This document shows positions 37,491 to 46,917 of a stretch of DNA of 64,000 bases, piece by piece; position 1 is the stretch's first letter; each line of letters opens with the position of its first letter. The stretch is from contig NZ_CP051206.1 in the NCBI RefSeq assembly GCF_012516395.1, positions 1,054,001 to 1,118,000 on the forward strand, in the 5' to 3' direction. The notes below the pieces were generated by a model. The model was not told the DNA's origin. It ran no database searches and saw only the letters and a program-made list of their open reading frames with translations. The translations under genes and the position numbers were made by a program. The stretch is from Dolichospermum flos-aquae CCAP 1403/13F (lineage in GTDB: Bacteria; Cyanobacteriota; Cyanobacteriia; Cyanobacteriales; Nostocaceae).

Positions 37491-37718
37491 ATGACTACAT
37501 CTATTGCTGACCAAGTTATTGAACAATTAAAAATAATGCCTCAAGACTTGCAATATCAAGTCCTAGAATTTGCCCGCAATTTGACAAGTTCAAAAATCAA
37601 AGGTGTTCCCGGTAAACAATTACTGCATTTTGCAGGTTCAATACCTAAAGAAGACTTACAGCTAATGAGTGAAGCAATAAAACAAGATTGTGAAAAGGTT
37701 GATGTTAATGAATGGTAG
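37491..37718 (+). CDS. DUF2281-type antitoxin (VapB-like)
   Basis: 75 aa. The N-terminus SIADQVIEQLKIMPQDLQYQ and VLEFARNLTS match the DUF2281 family of antitoxins that accompany PIN toxins in cyanobacteria. The C-terminus (LQLMSEAIKQDCEKVDVNEW) would bind the toxin. It overlaps the toxin gene by 11 bp. Its start has RBS-like AGGAAA some 9 nt upstream. Confidence 0.85.
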   Translation: MTTSIADQVIEQLKIMPQDLQYQVLEFARNLTSSKIKGVPGKQLLHFAGSIPKEDLQLMSEAIKQDCEKVDVNEW

Positions 37719-38100
37719 ATACTTGCTCGATACTAATATCATTATTGCTTTCTTTGGTAGTGAATTAGTAGTAAAAAATAACCTTGTACAAGCAAATGAA
37801 GTTTTCATTCCCAGTATTGCAGTCGGGGAATTGTGTTATGGTGCGAGAAAATCAGGACGTTCAAAAGAGAATCTAGAACGGATTGAAGAATTTATCGCTA
37901 ATAATACTGTACTTGAATGTAATACAGAAACATCTCGAATATACGGTGAAATAAAAAACCAGCTACGTTTAAAAGGTCGTCCGTTACCTGAAAATGATAT
38001 TTGGATTGCTGCAATAAGTCTTCAATATAATCTAATTTTAGTTACACGCGATACTCATTTTCAGGAGGTTGAAAATTTACAAACAGTTTCTTGGATATAG
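37708..38100 (+). CDS. vapC: PIN-domain ribonuclease toxin VapC
   Basis: 130 aa from ATG at 37708 (MNGRYLLDTNIIIAFFG); the frame is open 18 bp further but the PIN domain starts here. Acidic metal-binding residues are visible in LLDTN, VGELCYGARKS, LPENDIWIAAISL and LVTRDTHFQEV. The enzyme cleaves RNA, in many cases tRNA or rRNA. Overlap with the antitoxin gene and same strand indicate one transcript. Confidence 0.9.
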   Translation: MNGRYLLDTNIIIAFFGSELVVKNNLVQANEVFIPSIAVGELCYGARKSGRSKENLERIEEFIANNTVLECNTETSRIYGEIKNQLRLKGRPLPENDIWIAAISLQYNLILVTRDTHFQEVENLQTVSWI

Positions 38101-38153
38101 CATAAAAATAGATGAACCACGAAGGAGAGTTGTAATGATTTTCAATTATTCTC

Positions 38154-39242
38154 TTACCTTAAAGTCCGAAATATCACCCTTCCCGGATACTCTTGCTGAT
38201 TAATTTTGGTATAGACTCGCAAACAAGTTAATACTTCACCTGGATTACCACCACAGTCTAATTGCAAGTCATCTTTAGAAAATTCACAAACATCAGCATA
38301 CAGTCCTGATAACTGTTTAAGTCGGACTTCATTACCTGCTTTAACTGCTTTGTCTGCGGCTTTTCTGAGGAGACGACGAGATTCTTTTTGTAATTTTCCC
38401 CACCAAGAATAACGCTCAGCCGGGGGGATAAATACTAAGGAATGAATGGCTTCATCCATGTCAATCCAGGCACATAAATTTAAAATAGTATCAGTATTTT
38501 CCTCGGATTTTTGCAGGCGTTGAAAGCGATCGCTTAATGTGTCAATATATTGATGACGTTGTTCTAATTTAGAATGTAAAGAAACTACATCAAAGCTAAA
38601 AACACTTTTTAAAGCATGATGTAAGTCTGGATCTATTTCAATAAACTTAATATATAAAAGTAAAAATCCGGCGATTAAATATAAATTTTCAGAAAGATGC
38701 GTTTGGGCAATTCCTGAATTTACCAAAGCTGTTTGAGATAAACATAATCCTTTGGCCTTAACTGTACCACTTAACCCTGGATAAATAATTTCATCACGGA
38801 CAAATGGTAATTCCTCCAGATTTATATGATCTACAACTGCACCTACTTCTTGCGCTAATTCTAAGGCCTTATGTCGCCAAAATGTAGCTACATCTTCAGG
38901 AACTTGCAACAGTTTTCTATGAATTTCATTCCATATTTCCGCATCAGTTTGACTTTGGATATGAAAATTGCTTAGATAAGATTTTAATTCTGAATCACAA
39001 TTAAAAGCATCTTTTAATTTTATTAACTGAGGTTGTTTTAGATCCCCAACTTCTTCAATAAGTCGGGGATCTAATAATTGATGAAGTTCTTGGAGAATTT
39101 CTTCTGATAGCTGAAATCCGGTATCAAGCGGATATTCTTGATTTGCTTTGGTTAAAGTTGCGGCTAATCCATATAAATTAAATCGTAATATTTTGGCTAA
39201 TTCTGAGTTTTTTGTATTTAGTAGTTTATGTAAATTCTGCAT
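38154..39242 (-). CDS. Unrecognised helical protein, third gene of the dynamin/Hsp70-like set
   Basis: 362 aa, last of three same-strand genes (45465 to 38154). It is soluble, with no signal peptide, and predicted all-helical; hydrophobic runs such as LYLIAGFLLLYIKFI (near 195) may be buried helices. I do not recognise a family or catalytic motif. Codons 57-68 (LLDPRLIEEVGDLK) are encoded by a dispersed palindrome (39040-39072), the same repeat that follows the gene upstream at 39273-39305. Context suggests a partner or adaptor of the actin-fold ATPase and dynamin-like GTPase. Confidence 0.65.
   Translation of the reverse strand: MQNLHKLLNTKNSELAKILRFNLYGLAATLTKANQEYPLDTGFQLSEEILQELHQLLDPRLIEEVGDLKQPQLIKLKDAFNCDSELKSYLSNFHIQSQTDAEIWNEIHRKLLQVPEDVATFWRHKALELAQEVGAVVDHINLEELPFVRDEIIYPGLSGTVKAKGLCLSQTALVNSGIAQTHLSENLYLIAGFLLLYIKFIEIDPDLHHALKSVFSFDVVSLHSKLEQRHQYIDTLSDRFQRLQKSEENTDTILNLCAWIDMDEAIHSLVFIPPAERYSWWGKLQKESRRLLRKAADKAVKAGNEVRLKQLSGLYADVCEFSKDDLQLDCGGNPGEVLTCLRVYTKINQQEYPGRVIFRTLR
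39040..39072. repeat. Dispersed palindrome inside a coding region
   Basis: AGATCCCCAACTT pairs with AAGTCGGGGATCT (one G-U pair) around a short loop. It lies in frame within the 362-aa gene and encodes part of its sequence. The same family sits 200 bp away in the intergenic gap. Confidence 0.75.
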
Positions 39243-39272
39243 AATTTTGTTAGGATGAAAATAGAAGATTTT

Positions 39273-39305
39273 ATATCCCCGACTTCTTTAAGAAGTCGGG
39301 GATAT
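39273..39305. repeat. Perfect 16-bp palindrome between two genes
   Basis: ATATCCCCGACTTCTT and AAGAAGTCGGGGATAT flank one central T. It fills the short gap between the Hsp70-like gene and the next gene downstream on the minus strand. It could fold as a strong RNA hairpin that attenuates or separates expression. Confidence 0.85.
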
Positions 39306-39309
39306 AAGA

Positions 39310-42300
39310 TTAATGAATACCGCAAAAAGGATCACGTTCTTTATCAACTTCGTTAGGTTGTAATTCCAATTCTGCCCGATAAACACATCCTTCTTGTTCT
39401 AGACATTCTTGATTATTAGATGTCCAATAAGGAACTGCCCCAGCGTGCATTCTTAATATGCCTGTGTTATCAATAGTTACATGATATTGACAAGGATAAT
39501 CTGTGATAATATCTGGTCTGCTGAGTGTGCCAATCCGTAACCATTTTTTGGTATTTGTATCACTATCAGTTTGATAAATATAGAAGGTGTGTTGACCACT
39601 TTGGGGAAATGATGGCAAAGGTTTACTGATTAATCCTGTTCCTGGTTGTTTGACACCATCTTGTAAATAATGAAATGTTTCCATTGATTTACTTTCATTA
39701 TTATCAACTGCAAATACTAAATGATAAGCATGAGGTTGATCAACTGTGGCAGATTCTAAAACATTAACAGCAATATCACCATCATTTAAGTTGTGTTGAT
39801 GGTTTTCTATGGCGATATTCCATTTTAAATTGCCATCAGTAAATAAGGTATTTTCAGTAGATTTAGATATGACTGAATTAATATCAATGCCAACCACATC
39901 TATTAAATAATGGGGATTACCTCGGCATAGTAAAACGCTAAATTGTAAAGCTTGGTCAATCTCAAATTGGATTTTAATTTTTTTGAGAAATTCCTGTTCT
40001 TCCATACCCAATTTATCCATCAATATTTTACCGTCGAAACTACCCCACAGGCGAAAAGTGCCATTTTCATAATCTTGACGATGGATAATATTTGTTAATT
40101 GGATACCCTGCCAAGGTGTCCGCACTTTAGCAACAGTGTCCCAAGGTGCAAGTTGATATAGTTCTTGTCCAGCATTAAAAATGGCTAATGGTTCGTTACT
40201 TTGGGTTTTGCGTTTGAAGTTGCAAGGAAGATAATAAAACAGGTTTTTGACATCAATTTCTAGTTGATTTGCACCTTTACGTAACAGATTTTTAGATTCT
40301 TCTGGATCAAATCGAAAGCGACGCAATTTTTCGGCATAACAAGCACCTGCGGAAGTGGCAATTTTGGTAAATTCTAAAACAAAAGTAATTCGTTCGGGAT
40401 TCCAAACAAAATAAGGCGATTTACTAAATTCTTCGTAAATTTGTTGTTGAACAAGATTAAAGTTACAAGTTTTTCCAGACAGAATTAACCAATCTACTTT
40501 TTGATTTGTTTCTGAATTAAGACGGCTTTCCATTAAGCCTTTTGCAATACCAATGGCTTCTTTAATTGAAGAAGTTGCTGCCCGTTCAAATTGCTGATGA
40601 TCTAAAGTTAGAGAAATAGATTCAGAACTTCTAACTTGAAATTTAATCGCACTTTGGGCAAGAAGTTCACCAATTTGTTGTTCATTTAAAGTGAAGGTTA
40701 ATAAAGAACCATCTGCGGGTGGTTTTTGCCCTAATTTGAGTTTAGCAGCTTCAGCATGATCCCACAATGTGTAAAAGGTTTGTAGGCGTTGGGTGGCTTG
40801 TTGCCAACGAGTTGGTAAGACTTTTTCCGCTGTATCTAGGGCATCTTTAAAAGCAACGTCACCTTCGGGATTTTCTTTATCTATACATTTTAATAAACTA
40901 CCAGTTTTAAATTTTCCATCTTCTAAAAAACGGTCATTTAATTCAGAGTTAATTAAGTCTTCTAATTTATCGCTTTCAATGTCACCTGTGGTAACTGCGG
41001 TCAGCAGAAAATCAGAAATTGCAACTTTTAACAAACGGAAAATTCGTAAAGTAATTAATTCACCACCTAATTGTAAATGTCCCGAAGAACCTAATAATTT
41101 GGGAGTAAGTTTATAGTAACGTCCTCCTAAACCTCTATCTTCATGATCTGCAAAGAAGGGAGTTTTATCTTCTAGAGTAAGTTCAATTAAAGCTAAGTCT
41201 GTTGTACCCCCACCAATATCTAAAACTAGGACATTTTGTGACCATTTATTCCCATTTTGACGACAGCGAGTTTTAAAAGATTCAATCCCAATATTGAGAT
41301 TTCCGCCAAATTCTCGCCACAGGAAAAAGATAGCTACAGAAACAGCTTCGTCATAGGCTGTTTGCACATCATCAATGCCTAATTCCTGGACTAATTGCTT
41401 GATTTCTTTGCGAACTACGGGAGGGGCAACGGTGGGATAGGTAACAACTGCTGTTAAAAAATCGCCTTCTGAAAATCTCCGTCTAGCCCGTTGCCGATAA
41501 TCTTCTGTTAGTTCAATTAATTGCGCCCAAGCTGCTTGAATTAGGCGATTAACTTGAATGTTTTCTTCATCTTCTTCTAAGATAATTGGGAAAGATCGAT
41601 CTTGTCCAAAATAGCGTTTGGGTGAATGATGAAATCTGCTAATAATTTCTTTAACTGAAACAGTTGTTCCTTGGGCTATGGCTTTTTTTCTATTATCTCT
41701 TGCGTCTCTACCCATGCGTAGTTTTAAGGGAATTAATTGCGATACTTCCATTTCACTGGGAATTTCTGTACTGCGTCTATCAATATCTAAAACTACGGGA
41801 ATTAAATTTTGTGATTCTAATGTGGGAACGCGGAAAACTTCGTGATATATAGCATAAAGTTTCTTGCTAACAGCCCGCCGAAATCTATCACTTGTTCCTA
41901 AACATAATTCAATTTGGCGAATTGCTTCTAAAAATAATTCTTTGTTATCACTTTCAAAAATTTCACTTAATTGATCTGATTCTATTGCTAAGTTTTTGCT
42001 AATATCAACTAGAAATTTTTCCCACTCACTACTACTAACATCTGGTAAGGCTAAATCTGGGGAGGAATTGAACCATTCCGCCATCCGTTCTCTTAATCTC
42101 AGTTCTTGTTCTCTGGGTAAAACTTCGGCAATGGGGACTTCTATGGGGTCAAAAAGTGTCACTGTGGAGTTGGAAGTACCAAAATCTAACGCTAACCAAC
42201 CAGGAAATCTTTTTCTTTGTTTTTCGTTGAGTTTTTCACTGAGTTGTTGACTTAAATTATTCAAATAGTGATCAAATTGTGAAGTATTCATGGGTAGATG

Positions 42301-42723
42301 ATTTTTTGTAGATGAACTTGATGATTTCTGTAAATTGGGTATAAACCAAAGATCACATTCAGCACATACATGATTAGATATGGACAAATTTGGTTTTCCC
42401 CCAGCGTCAGAATCAAAATATTCGACAATCACCTTTAAGGTACAATCAACTATTGTGATTAAAGGTGCATCTAACTGACAGGGATCTTGTCCTAATTGAG
42501 AAATATTATAAATTTGTTTGGGTGTGGCTGTGTGAAATTGTCTATAACTTTTTTGAATTTGTGCTGCTAATTCATTTGGTGTACCTCTAACTATGCAGGT
42601 AATTCGAGAAATGTACGGTATGTTGCTTTTAATAGGGACAATTTGGATGGTGGGTAGATGCAACTGTGTGTTTTCTTTCACACCTAATTTAAAGCTAGGT
42701 AGAAGCTGAATTTCCACAGGCAT
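39310..42723 (-). CDS. Hsp70/actin-fold ATPase (SrfB-like layout)
   Basis: 1137 aa. After a 170-residue N-terminal region with a CAEC pair (120-123), the ATPase core begins at WLALDFGTSNSTVTLFD (phosphate 1, D180-S186). The second phosphate loop is VLVLDIGGGTTDLALIEL near 500, and an adenosine-type LILSGKTCN lies near 740. QTAYDEAVSVAIFFLWREFG resembles a connect motif. The C-terminal third is beta-rich and unlike DnaK. Size and motifs recall virulence-factor SrfB-type proteins, but this label is tentative. It lies 183 bp after the dynamin-like gene and probably forms a unit with it. Confidence 0.75.
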   Translation of the reverse strand: MPVEIQLLPSFKLGVKENTQLHLPTIQIVPIKSNIPYISRITCIVRGTPNELAAQIQKSYRQFHTATPKQIYNISQLGQDPCQLDAPLITIVDCTLKVIVEYFDSDAGGKPNLSISNHVCAECDLWFIPNLQKSSSSSTKNHLPMNTSQFDHYLNNLSQQLSEKLNEKQRKRFPGWLALDFGTSNSTVTLFDPIEVPIAEVLPREQELRLRERMAEWFNSSPDLALPDVSSSEWEKFLVDISKNLAIESDQLSEIFESDNKELFLEAIRQIELCLGTSDRFRRAVSKKLYAIYHEVFRVPTLESQNLIPVVLDIDRRSTEIPSEMEVSQLIPLKLRMGRDARDNRKKAIAQGTTVSVKEIISRFHHSPKRYFGQDRSFPIILEEDEENIQVNRLIQAAWAQLIELTEDYRQRARRRFSEGDFLTAVVTYPTVAPPVVRKEIKQLVQELGIDDVQTAYDEAVSVAIFFLWREFGGNLNIGIESFKTRCRQNGNKWSQNVLVLDIGGGTTDLALIELTLEDKTPFFADHEDRGLGGRYYKLTPKLLGSSGHLQLGGELITLRIFRLLKVAISDFLLTAVTTGDIESDKLEDLINSELNDRFLEDGKFKTGSLLKCIDKENPEGDVAFKDALDTAEKVLPTRWQQATQRLQTFYTLWDHAEAAKLKLGQKPPADGSLLTFTLNEQQIGELLAQSAIKFQVRSSESISLTLDHQQFERAATSSIKEAIGIAKGLMESRLNSETNQKVDWLILSGKTCNFNLVQQQIYEEFSKSPYFVWNPERITFVLEFTKIATSAGACYAEKLRRFRFDPEESKNLLRKGANQLEIDVKNLFYYLPCNFKRKTQSNEPLAIFNAGQELYQLAPWDTVAKVRTPWQGIQLTNIIHRQDYENGTFRLWGSFDGKILMDKLGMEEQEFLKKIKIQFEIDQALQFSVLLCRGNPHYLIDVVGIDINSVISKSTENTLFTDGNLKWNIAIENHQHNLNDGDIAVNVLESATVDQPHAYHLVFAVDNNESKSMETFHYLQDGVKQPGTGLISKPLPSFPQSGQHTFYIYQTDSDTNTKKWLRIGTLSRPDIITDYPCQYHVTIDNTGILRMHAGAVPYWTSNNQECLEQEGCVYRAELELQPNEVDKERDPFCGIH

Positions 42724-42906
42724 TTTTGATGTTCCTTTTTTGTTTGTTAATATTTCATTGATAGTGCATTTCCCTAAATTTATTTGATAACTAAAGGTTT
42801 ACTCTTTTCTTAATAAAAGAATATGGATTAAATGAACCACGAAGGGACGAAGAACACGAAGGAAGAAGGAAAAAGGAAGAAGAATGAAGAATAAAAGTAG
42901 TACCAA

Positions 42907-45465
42907 CTAAATGCAGGTAAATAATTCTTCTTCATTAATTGTGGCAATATCGGTTAAGATTTCTAGCCAAGCTGGAATGGCTAATTCGGTTTGTGAATCT
43001 CTTGCAGCAATATATCTTAGTAGTGCTTCTTTTTTGGCCAGGTTTTGCAAGCTGGGAATAATTTGATCTAAAATTCCATTGATTTCTATATTTACTTGCT
43101 GATTACTTTCACTGACATACTGCACGAGGTGAAGACTAGCACTAGCGGTAATTTCATCTCGCAGTCGTAAAACGAAAAGTTGATGATTTGCGCTTCTTGA
43201 TGTGTTTTGATTTCTCTCTGGTGACCAATCAAAAATTTGTCCTACACTGTGTTTTTCATCTTGTCTGGCTAGGGGAAAAATACTTTCTGGTTTGATACTT
43301 TGATCATGGTTATTGATTTCGGCAATAATGGCTTCTTTCCATTGACGAGGATCAGATCCTAGTAAGAGTTTATAAAATAAATCTGCTTCTTCAAGTCCAA
43401 ATTTTGATTCAATTTCTTGTTCCATTTCTGGGATAAGAATGGTTTGCAGTTTTTCCCGTTCTAAGGTAATTTGATGTGCCAATGAGCTTAATAAGTCTAC
43501 CACAGCTTGATGAATGCGATCGCTCGCAAAGTTCTCCAGTTCTTTAACGGTTTTCTCGAAAGCCGGATAAAAGTCATCACTCTTAGTTGGTATGGAGGTA
43601 TTTACCCGATTTCCTCTATCAAATAATTTCCCCGCTGCACCTTTAAATTCCGCTAAGGTAATTGTGCCATTTTGAATTTTATTAAATAATAATGTCCACT
43701 GACTCCAATTCAAAATTTTCAAAGTTAGTTCATCTTTAATGACATCACTAACTACAATTCCTCTTCTATCTTTAAGTTGTTCTTTACCTAAATCTTTCTG
43801 AAAGTTTCTGTAGGTTCTATCTAAACTTTCTATGGCTGATCTTAATTCTAGTAAAGCTGGAGTATCAACTGTGGGTATGCCTTGTTCATGGATTTCGGCA
43901 ATAATTTCTTTGAGATATTCTTGTTGTTGACGAATCACATCAGCAGCCCGACGAGTATCTTCATACAGTTGCTTTAAGCCATGATTAGCAACATGAGTTT
44001 GAATCAATTCTCTTAATTTACTAATCCCACCATCTTGAGCAAAATAACCTAATTGTCTTCCTAATTGATTCCTCCCATCTGCTGCTAATAAAGCTTCACT
44101 TAAATCACCCCATTTCTGTTGTAATTTTTTCGGTCTTTCCAGATAATCAGGATAATCTAAATTGGCAAGAAATTCCTCAGAACCTGCTTTAATTTGACTA
44201 GAACGTTTGGCAAATTCAGACAATCCTAACAGTGGCGATAATAAGACAATTCTATCTTTTTGAGAAGTAAATGCTTCCGCCCCATCAATAATGGTTTTGA
44301 GAACTTTCAATTTTTGGAAAACTGCATTTGTTTGTAAGGGTTGAGAATCAGATTGATTAGCAATTAATAAATCTAGTTCCCTTTCTCCTCCTTCACTTTC
44401 TAAAGGCAGTTGATCAAAACGTCCCACACCGACAAGAATTAAATCCTTGAGGTCTTGTCCTGGACGCTGTTGCTGCATCATTGTGAAGATTTTATTGGCG
44501 CGATCGCTCCCCGGTGATTTACCATTAAGTAAGACTAAAATTGTCTGTACCTGTGCCAATTCTCTCAAGGATAAAAATGTATCTCTAGTTCCAGAATTAG
44601 CTGCACCCAAGCCGGGAAAATCTAAAAGGACAAATTCTTCTGCACCTGTAACATCCCAAATTTCTCGTGATATTTTCACATCAATATCAACACGACGAAT
44701 TAAGGGAAAACTGGTTTGTAATAATTGCGTTCCTAACCTTTGTGGCGCATTTGGTAAGCGAACATTCGCTGCTGGTAAATCCTCAAATTTCAGAGATTGA
44801 ATCGCCATGGGCATTTCTGCCAGTTGTAAACCTTCACGGGCTGTAATCCCATCAATTGGGTAAAGACGACCGCATAAAGCCTCACCATAAGCCTGATAAG
44901 CCCGCAAAAATAACACTAACTCCCGCACCAAATAACGCAACTCTAAATTATTGGAACTTTTCCAAACTTCCTCACACCAAATACTGATATCCTTACCGGT
45001 TTTAATTTTAGCTACCTGTAAAGGTGTCACCCCAGCGGACGCAGCGCGACGGTTTGCTTCTTTGAGCATGAAGTGTAAGCACTCATTTACCCCTTCATGG
45101 GATAAATATTCTACCGTATAATTATTTGCTTGGGTAGTTGCAAAACCATCCTGGGGTTTAATATGAATAGCCGTGACATTACCGGTTGTCGGATTTTCGC
45201 TCACGGGTAAAGCGTCTGCGTAACCAATGAGACTTCCTAGCAGCAAACTTTTACCGCTGCTAAATTCCCCCATGATGCCAATTTTTACCGGTGAGTTGGC
45301 CAGTTCCACAGTTTTCTCTGCTGCCTCTCGCAGCCGCAGCAGACAATCATCAAGGCTAGTGGGAACCCAATCTTCCTCCTGGGAAGGGCGTTGGGGAACT
45401 GAGTCAATTTTGCGGAGGATAAATTCACCGTACTCTTTCAATCGTGCCAGCTTATCTGGTTCCAT
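42907..45465 (-). CDS. Dynamin-like large GTPase
   Basis: 852 aa. G1 is KIGIMGEFSSGKSLLLGSLI (P-loop G66 to S73), a switch-type threonine lies in PTTGNVTAIHIKP, and G3 is FVLLDFPGLGAANS near 280. G4 is unclear (LVGVGRFDQL may be it). Long helical regions fill 450-850 as in bacterial dynamin-like proteins. No clear membrane helix is seen. It is the first gene of a three-gene minus-strand set with an Hsp70/actin-fold ATPase and a helical protein. Membrane remodelling or complex-assembly roles are inference. Confidence 0.82.
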   Translation of the reverse strand: MEPDKLARLKEYGEFILRKIDSVPQRPSQEEDWVPTSLDDCLLRLREAAEKTVELANSPVKIGIMGEFSSGKSLLLGSLIGYADALPVSENPTTGNVTAIHIKPQDGFATTQANNYTVEYLSHEGVNECLHFMLKEANRRAASAGVTPLQVAKIKTGKDISIWCEEVWKSSNNLELRYLVRELVLFLRAYQAYGEALCGRLYPIDGITAREGLQLAEMPMAIQSLKFEDLPAANVRLPNAPQRLGTQLLQTSFPLIRRVDIDVKISREIWDVTGAEEFVLLDFPGLGAANSGTRDTFLSLRELAQVQTILVLLNGKSPGSDRANKIFTMMQQQRPGQDLKDLILVGVGRFDQLPLESEGGERELDLLIANQSDSQPLQTNAVFQKLKVLKTIIDGAEAFTSQKDRIVLLSPLLGLSEFAKRSSQIKAGSEEFLANLDYPDYLERPKKLQQKWGDLSEALLAADGRNQLGRQLGYFAQDGGISKLRELIQTHVANHGLKQLYEDTRRAADVIRQQQEYLKEIIAEIHEQGIPTVDTPALLELRSAIESLDRTYRNFQKDLGKEQLKDRRGIVVSDVIKDELTLKILNWSQWTLLFNKIQNGTITLAEFKGAAGKLFDRGNRVNTSIPTKSDDFYPAFEKTVKELENFASDRIHQAVVDLLSSLAHQITLEREKLQTILIPEMEQEIESKFGLEEADLFYKLLLGSDPRQWKEAIIAEINNHDQSIKPESIFPLARQDEKHSVGQIFDWSPERNQNTSRSANHQLFVLRLRDEITASASLHLVQYVSESNQQVNIEINGILDQIIPSLQNLAKKEALLRYIAARDSQTELAIPAWLEILTDIATINEEELFTCI

Positions 45466-45792
45466 AGAGTAGTCTTTCGTTTGAGTTCATTTTCACAACT
45501 GGGTTATAACACAAAACCTCAAAACTATTCCTATGTGGTGCCACGAAAACAGGCAAGACGCAAGACGGAAGCGGGAATTTCTTTGTTCTTTGTTTTTCTA
45601 ATCTTCATCTAAGTAGGTGAACACAATAAAACCAATCTGTGTAAAGAAAAGTAAAATCGCCCAAACCCTCTTCACTCTTGCCTCTTGCCTCTTGCCTCTT
45701 GCCTTGCTATGACGACAATTTTCAACGCCAACCTACTTATACCGTTAAGTTGACACCAATGAGCAATGCTAAACCCCGGCAACTGCCAGAAA
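45466..45792. other. Repeat-bearing gap between divergent-function genes
   Basis: About 330 bp. It holds four tandem CTCTTGCC units (45675-45706) and a CACCAATGAGCAATGCTAAA motif near 45756 that is nearly the same as one at 19632. A GACAATTTTCAACGCCAACC segment near 45714 recurs diverged near 46869. No RNA gene or ORF is seen. Confidence 0.55.
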
Positions 45793-46725
45793 TTACCCAG
45801 CTTTCAAAATCTCATCATCTACAGAAAAATCAACTTCTAATTTATCTTGTCCATTGATTAAATAATCATTTACTAAAGAATTTTGCAAACCAGAAATCAA
45901 ATCATATTGAGGTTGCCAATTTAATTCTATTTGTGCTTTATTCACTGATGCAAAGAAATGCTGTACCCGCATCGGAAAAGCTTTCCGTTTACCGAAATCA
46001 AACTTTTTCGGATCATAATGGACGATTTTCACATCATCGGCAGATTTACCAGCAGCTACAGCACAAGCACGCGCTAACCCATCGAAAGTGACAAAGCGAT
46101 CGCCCGAAATATTATAAATCTGCCCAATTGCTTGATTATTCCCAATTATCTGGGTCATCGCTTGAGCTAAATCCCAGACATGGCCAAGCTGAGTGATGTG
46201 CATTCCATTCCCAGGAATACAAATCGGGCGATCGCGTACAATTCTATCAAAAAACCAACTTTCCAAGGGATTATAATTTTGCGGTCCGTAGATATAAGTA
46301 GGACGAATAGAAGTAAAGGGGATTCCCAACTGCTTGAGGTAAGCTTCCGTTTCATGTTTACCCTTGTGACGACTCTTAGGATCAACAGCATCCCCTTCTA
46401 AATGGGGCATTTGGTCAGATTTGAGGTAAACACCCGCAGAACTCATATAAACAAAATGTTTGACCCGTCCTTGAAAAATTTCTGCCAGAGGTTGTGTATC
46501 CGTTAGTTCCCTACCATTATTGTCAAAAACGACATCAAAACTTTCTGGTGCTAACTTTTCTTGAAGTTGAGTTGAGTTAGTGCGATCGCCTATAATTTGT
46601 CCTACCCCCGCAGGTGCAGCATGATTACCACGATTGAACAAAACCACCTCATGTCCATCCTTAATCAGCAGTTGAGTCAAATACACCCCAATAAACTGAG
46701 TTCCACCGATAACCAGAATCCGCAT
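45793..46725 (-). CDS. CSP41b-like NAD-dependent epimerase/dehydratase
   Basis: 310 aa short-chain (extended SDR) protein. The Rossmann start MRILVIGGTQFIGVYLTQLL and VVLFNRGNH are clear; the sequence FVYMSSAGVYLKSDQMPHLE, SIRPTYIYGPQNYNPLESWF and NISGDRFVTFDGLARACA match the chloroplast stem-loop binding protein CSP41b group. The catalytic YxxxK is replaced (KGKHETEAYL), as in CSP41, which bind RNA rather than act on sugars. It therefore may act in RNA stability. It is separated from the downstream polysaccharide genes by strand. Confidence 0.82.
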   Translation of the reverse strand: MRILVIGGTQFIGVYLTQLLIKDGHEVVLFNRGNHAAPAGVGQIIGDRTNSTQLQEKLAPESFDVVFDNNGRELTDTQPLAEIFQGRVKHFVYMSSAGVYLKSDQMPHLEGDAVDPKSRHKGKHETEAYLKQLGIPFTSIRPTYIYGPQNYNPLESWFFDRIVRDRPICIPGNGMHITQLGHVWDLAQAMTQIIGNNQAIGQIYNISGDRFVTFDGLARACAVAAGKSADDVKIVHYDPKKFDFGKRKAFPMRVQHFFASVNKAQIELNWQPQYDLISGLQNSLVNDYLINGQDKLEVDFSVDDEILKAG

Positions 46726-46917
46726 AACTTTCTAATTCCTGAATAAAAATTACCGCTATCTGTAGAGGTTATCAGGTTGTAGTATCACTAGAGGAACATC
46801 TTTTGGTAGGATTATATCTTCTATTCAATCTAGAGAGATCAAACTCTTTCCCCCTGCCTTCTCCGAACGACAATTTTTAATGCTCACCTACTTACCTTCC
46901 ACCCATTCAACTTAACC

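Noticed and set aside
45793-46725. Polysaccharide sugar epimerase as part of the gmd/fcl cluster
   Set aside because: Opposite strand, lacks the YxxxK active site and matches CSP41b-type proteins better.
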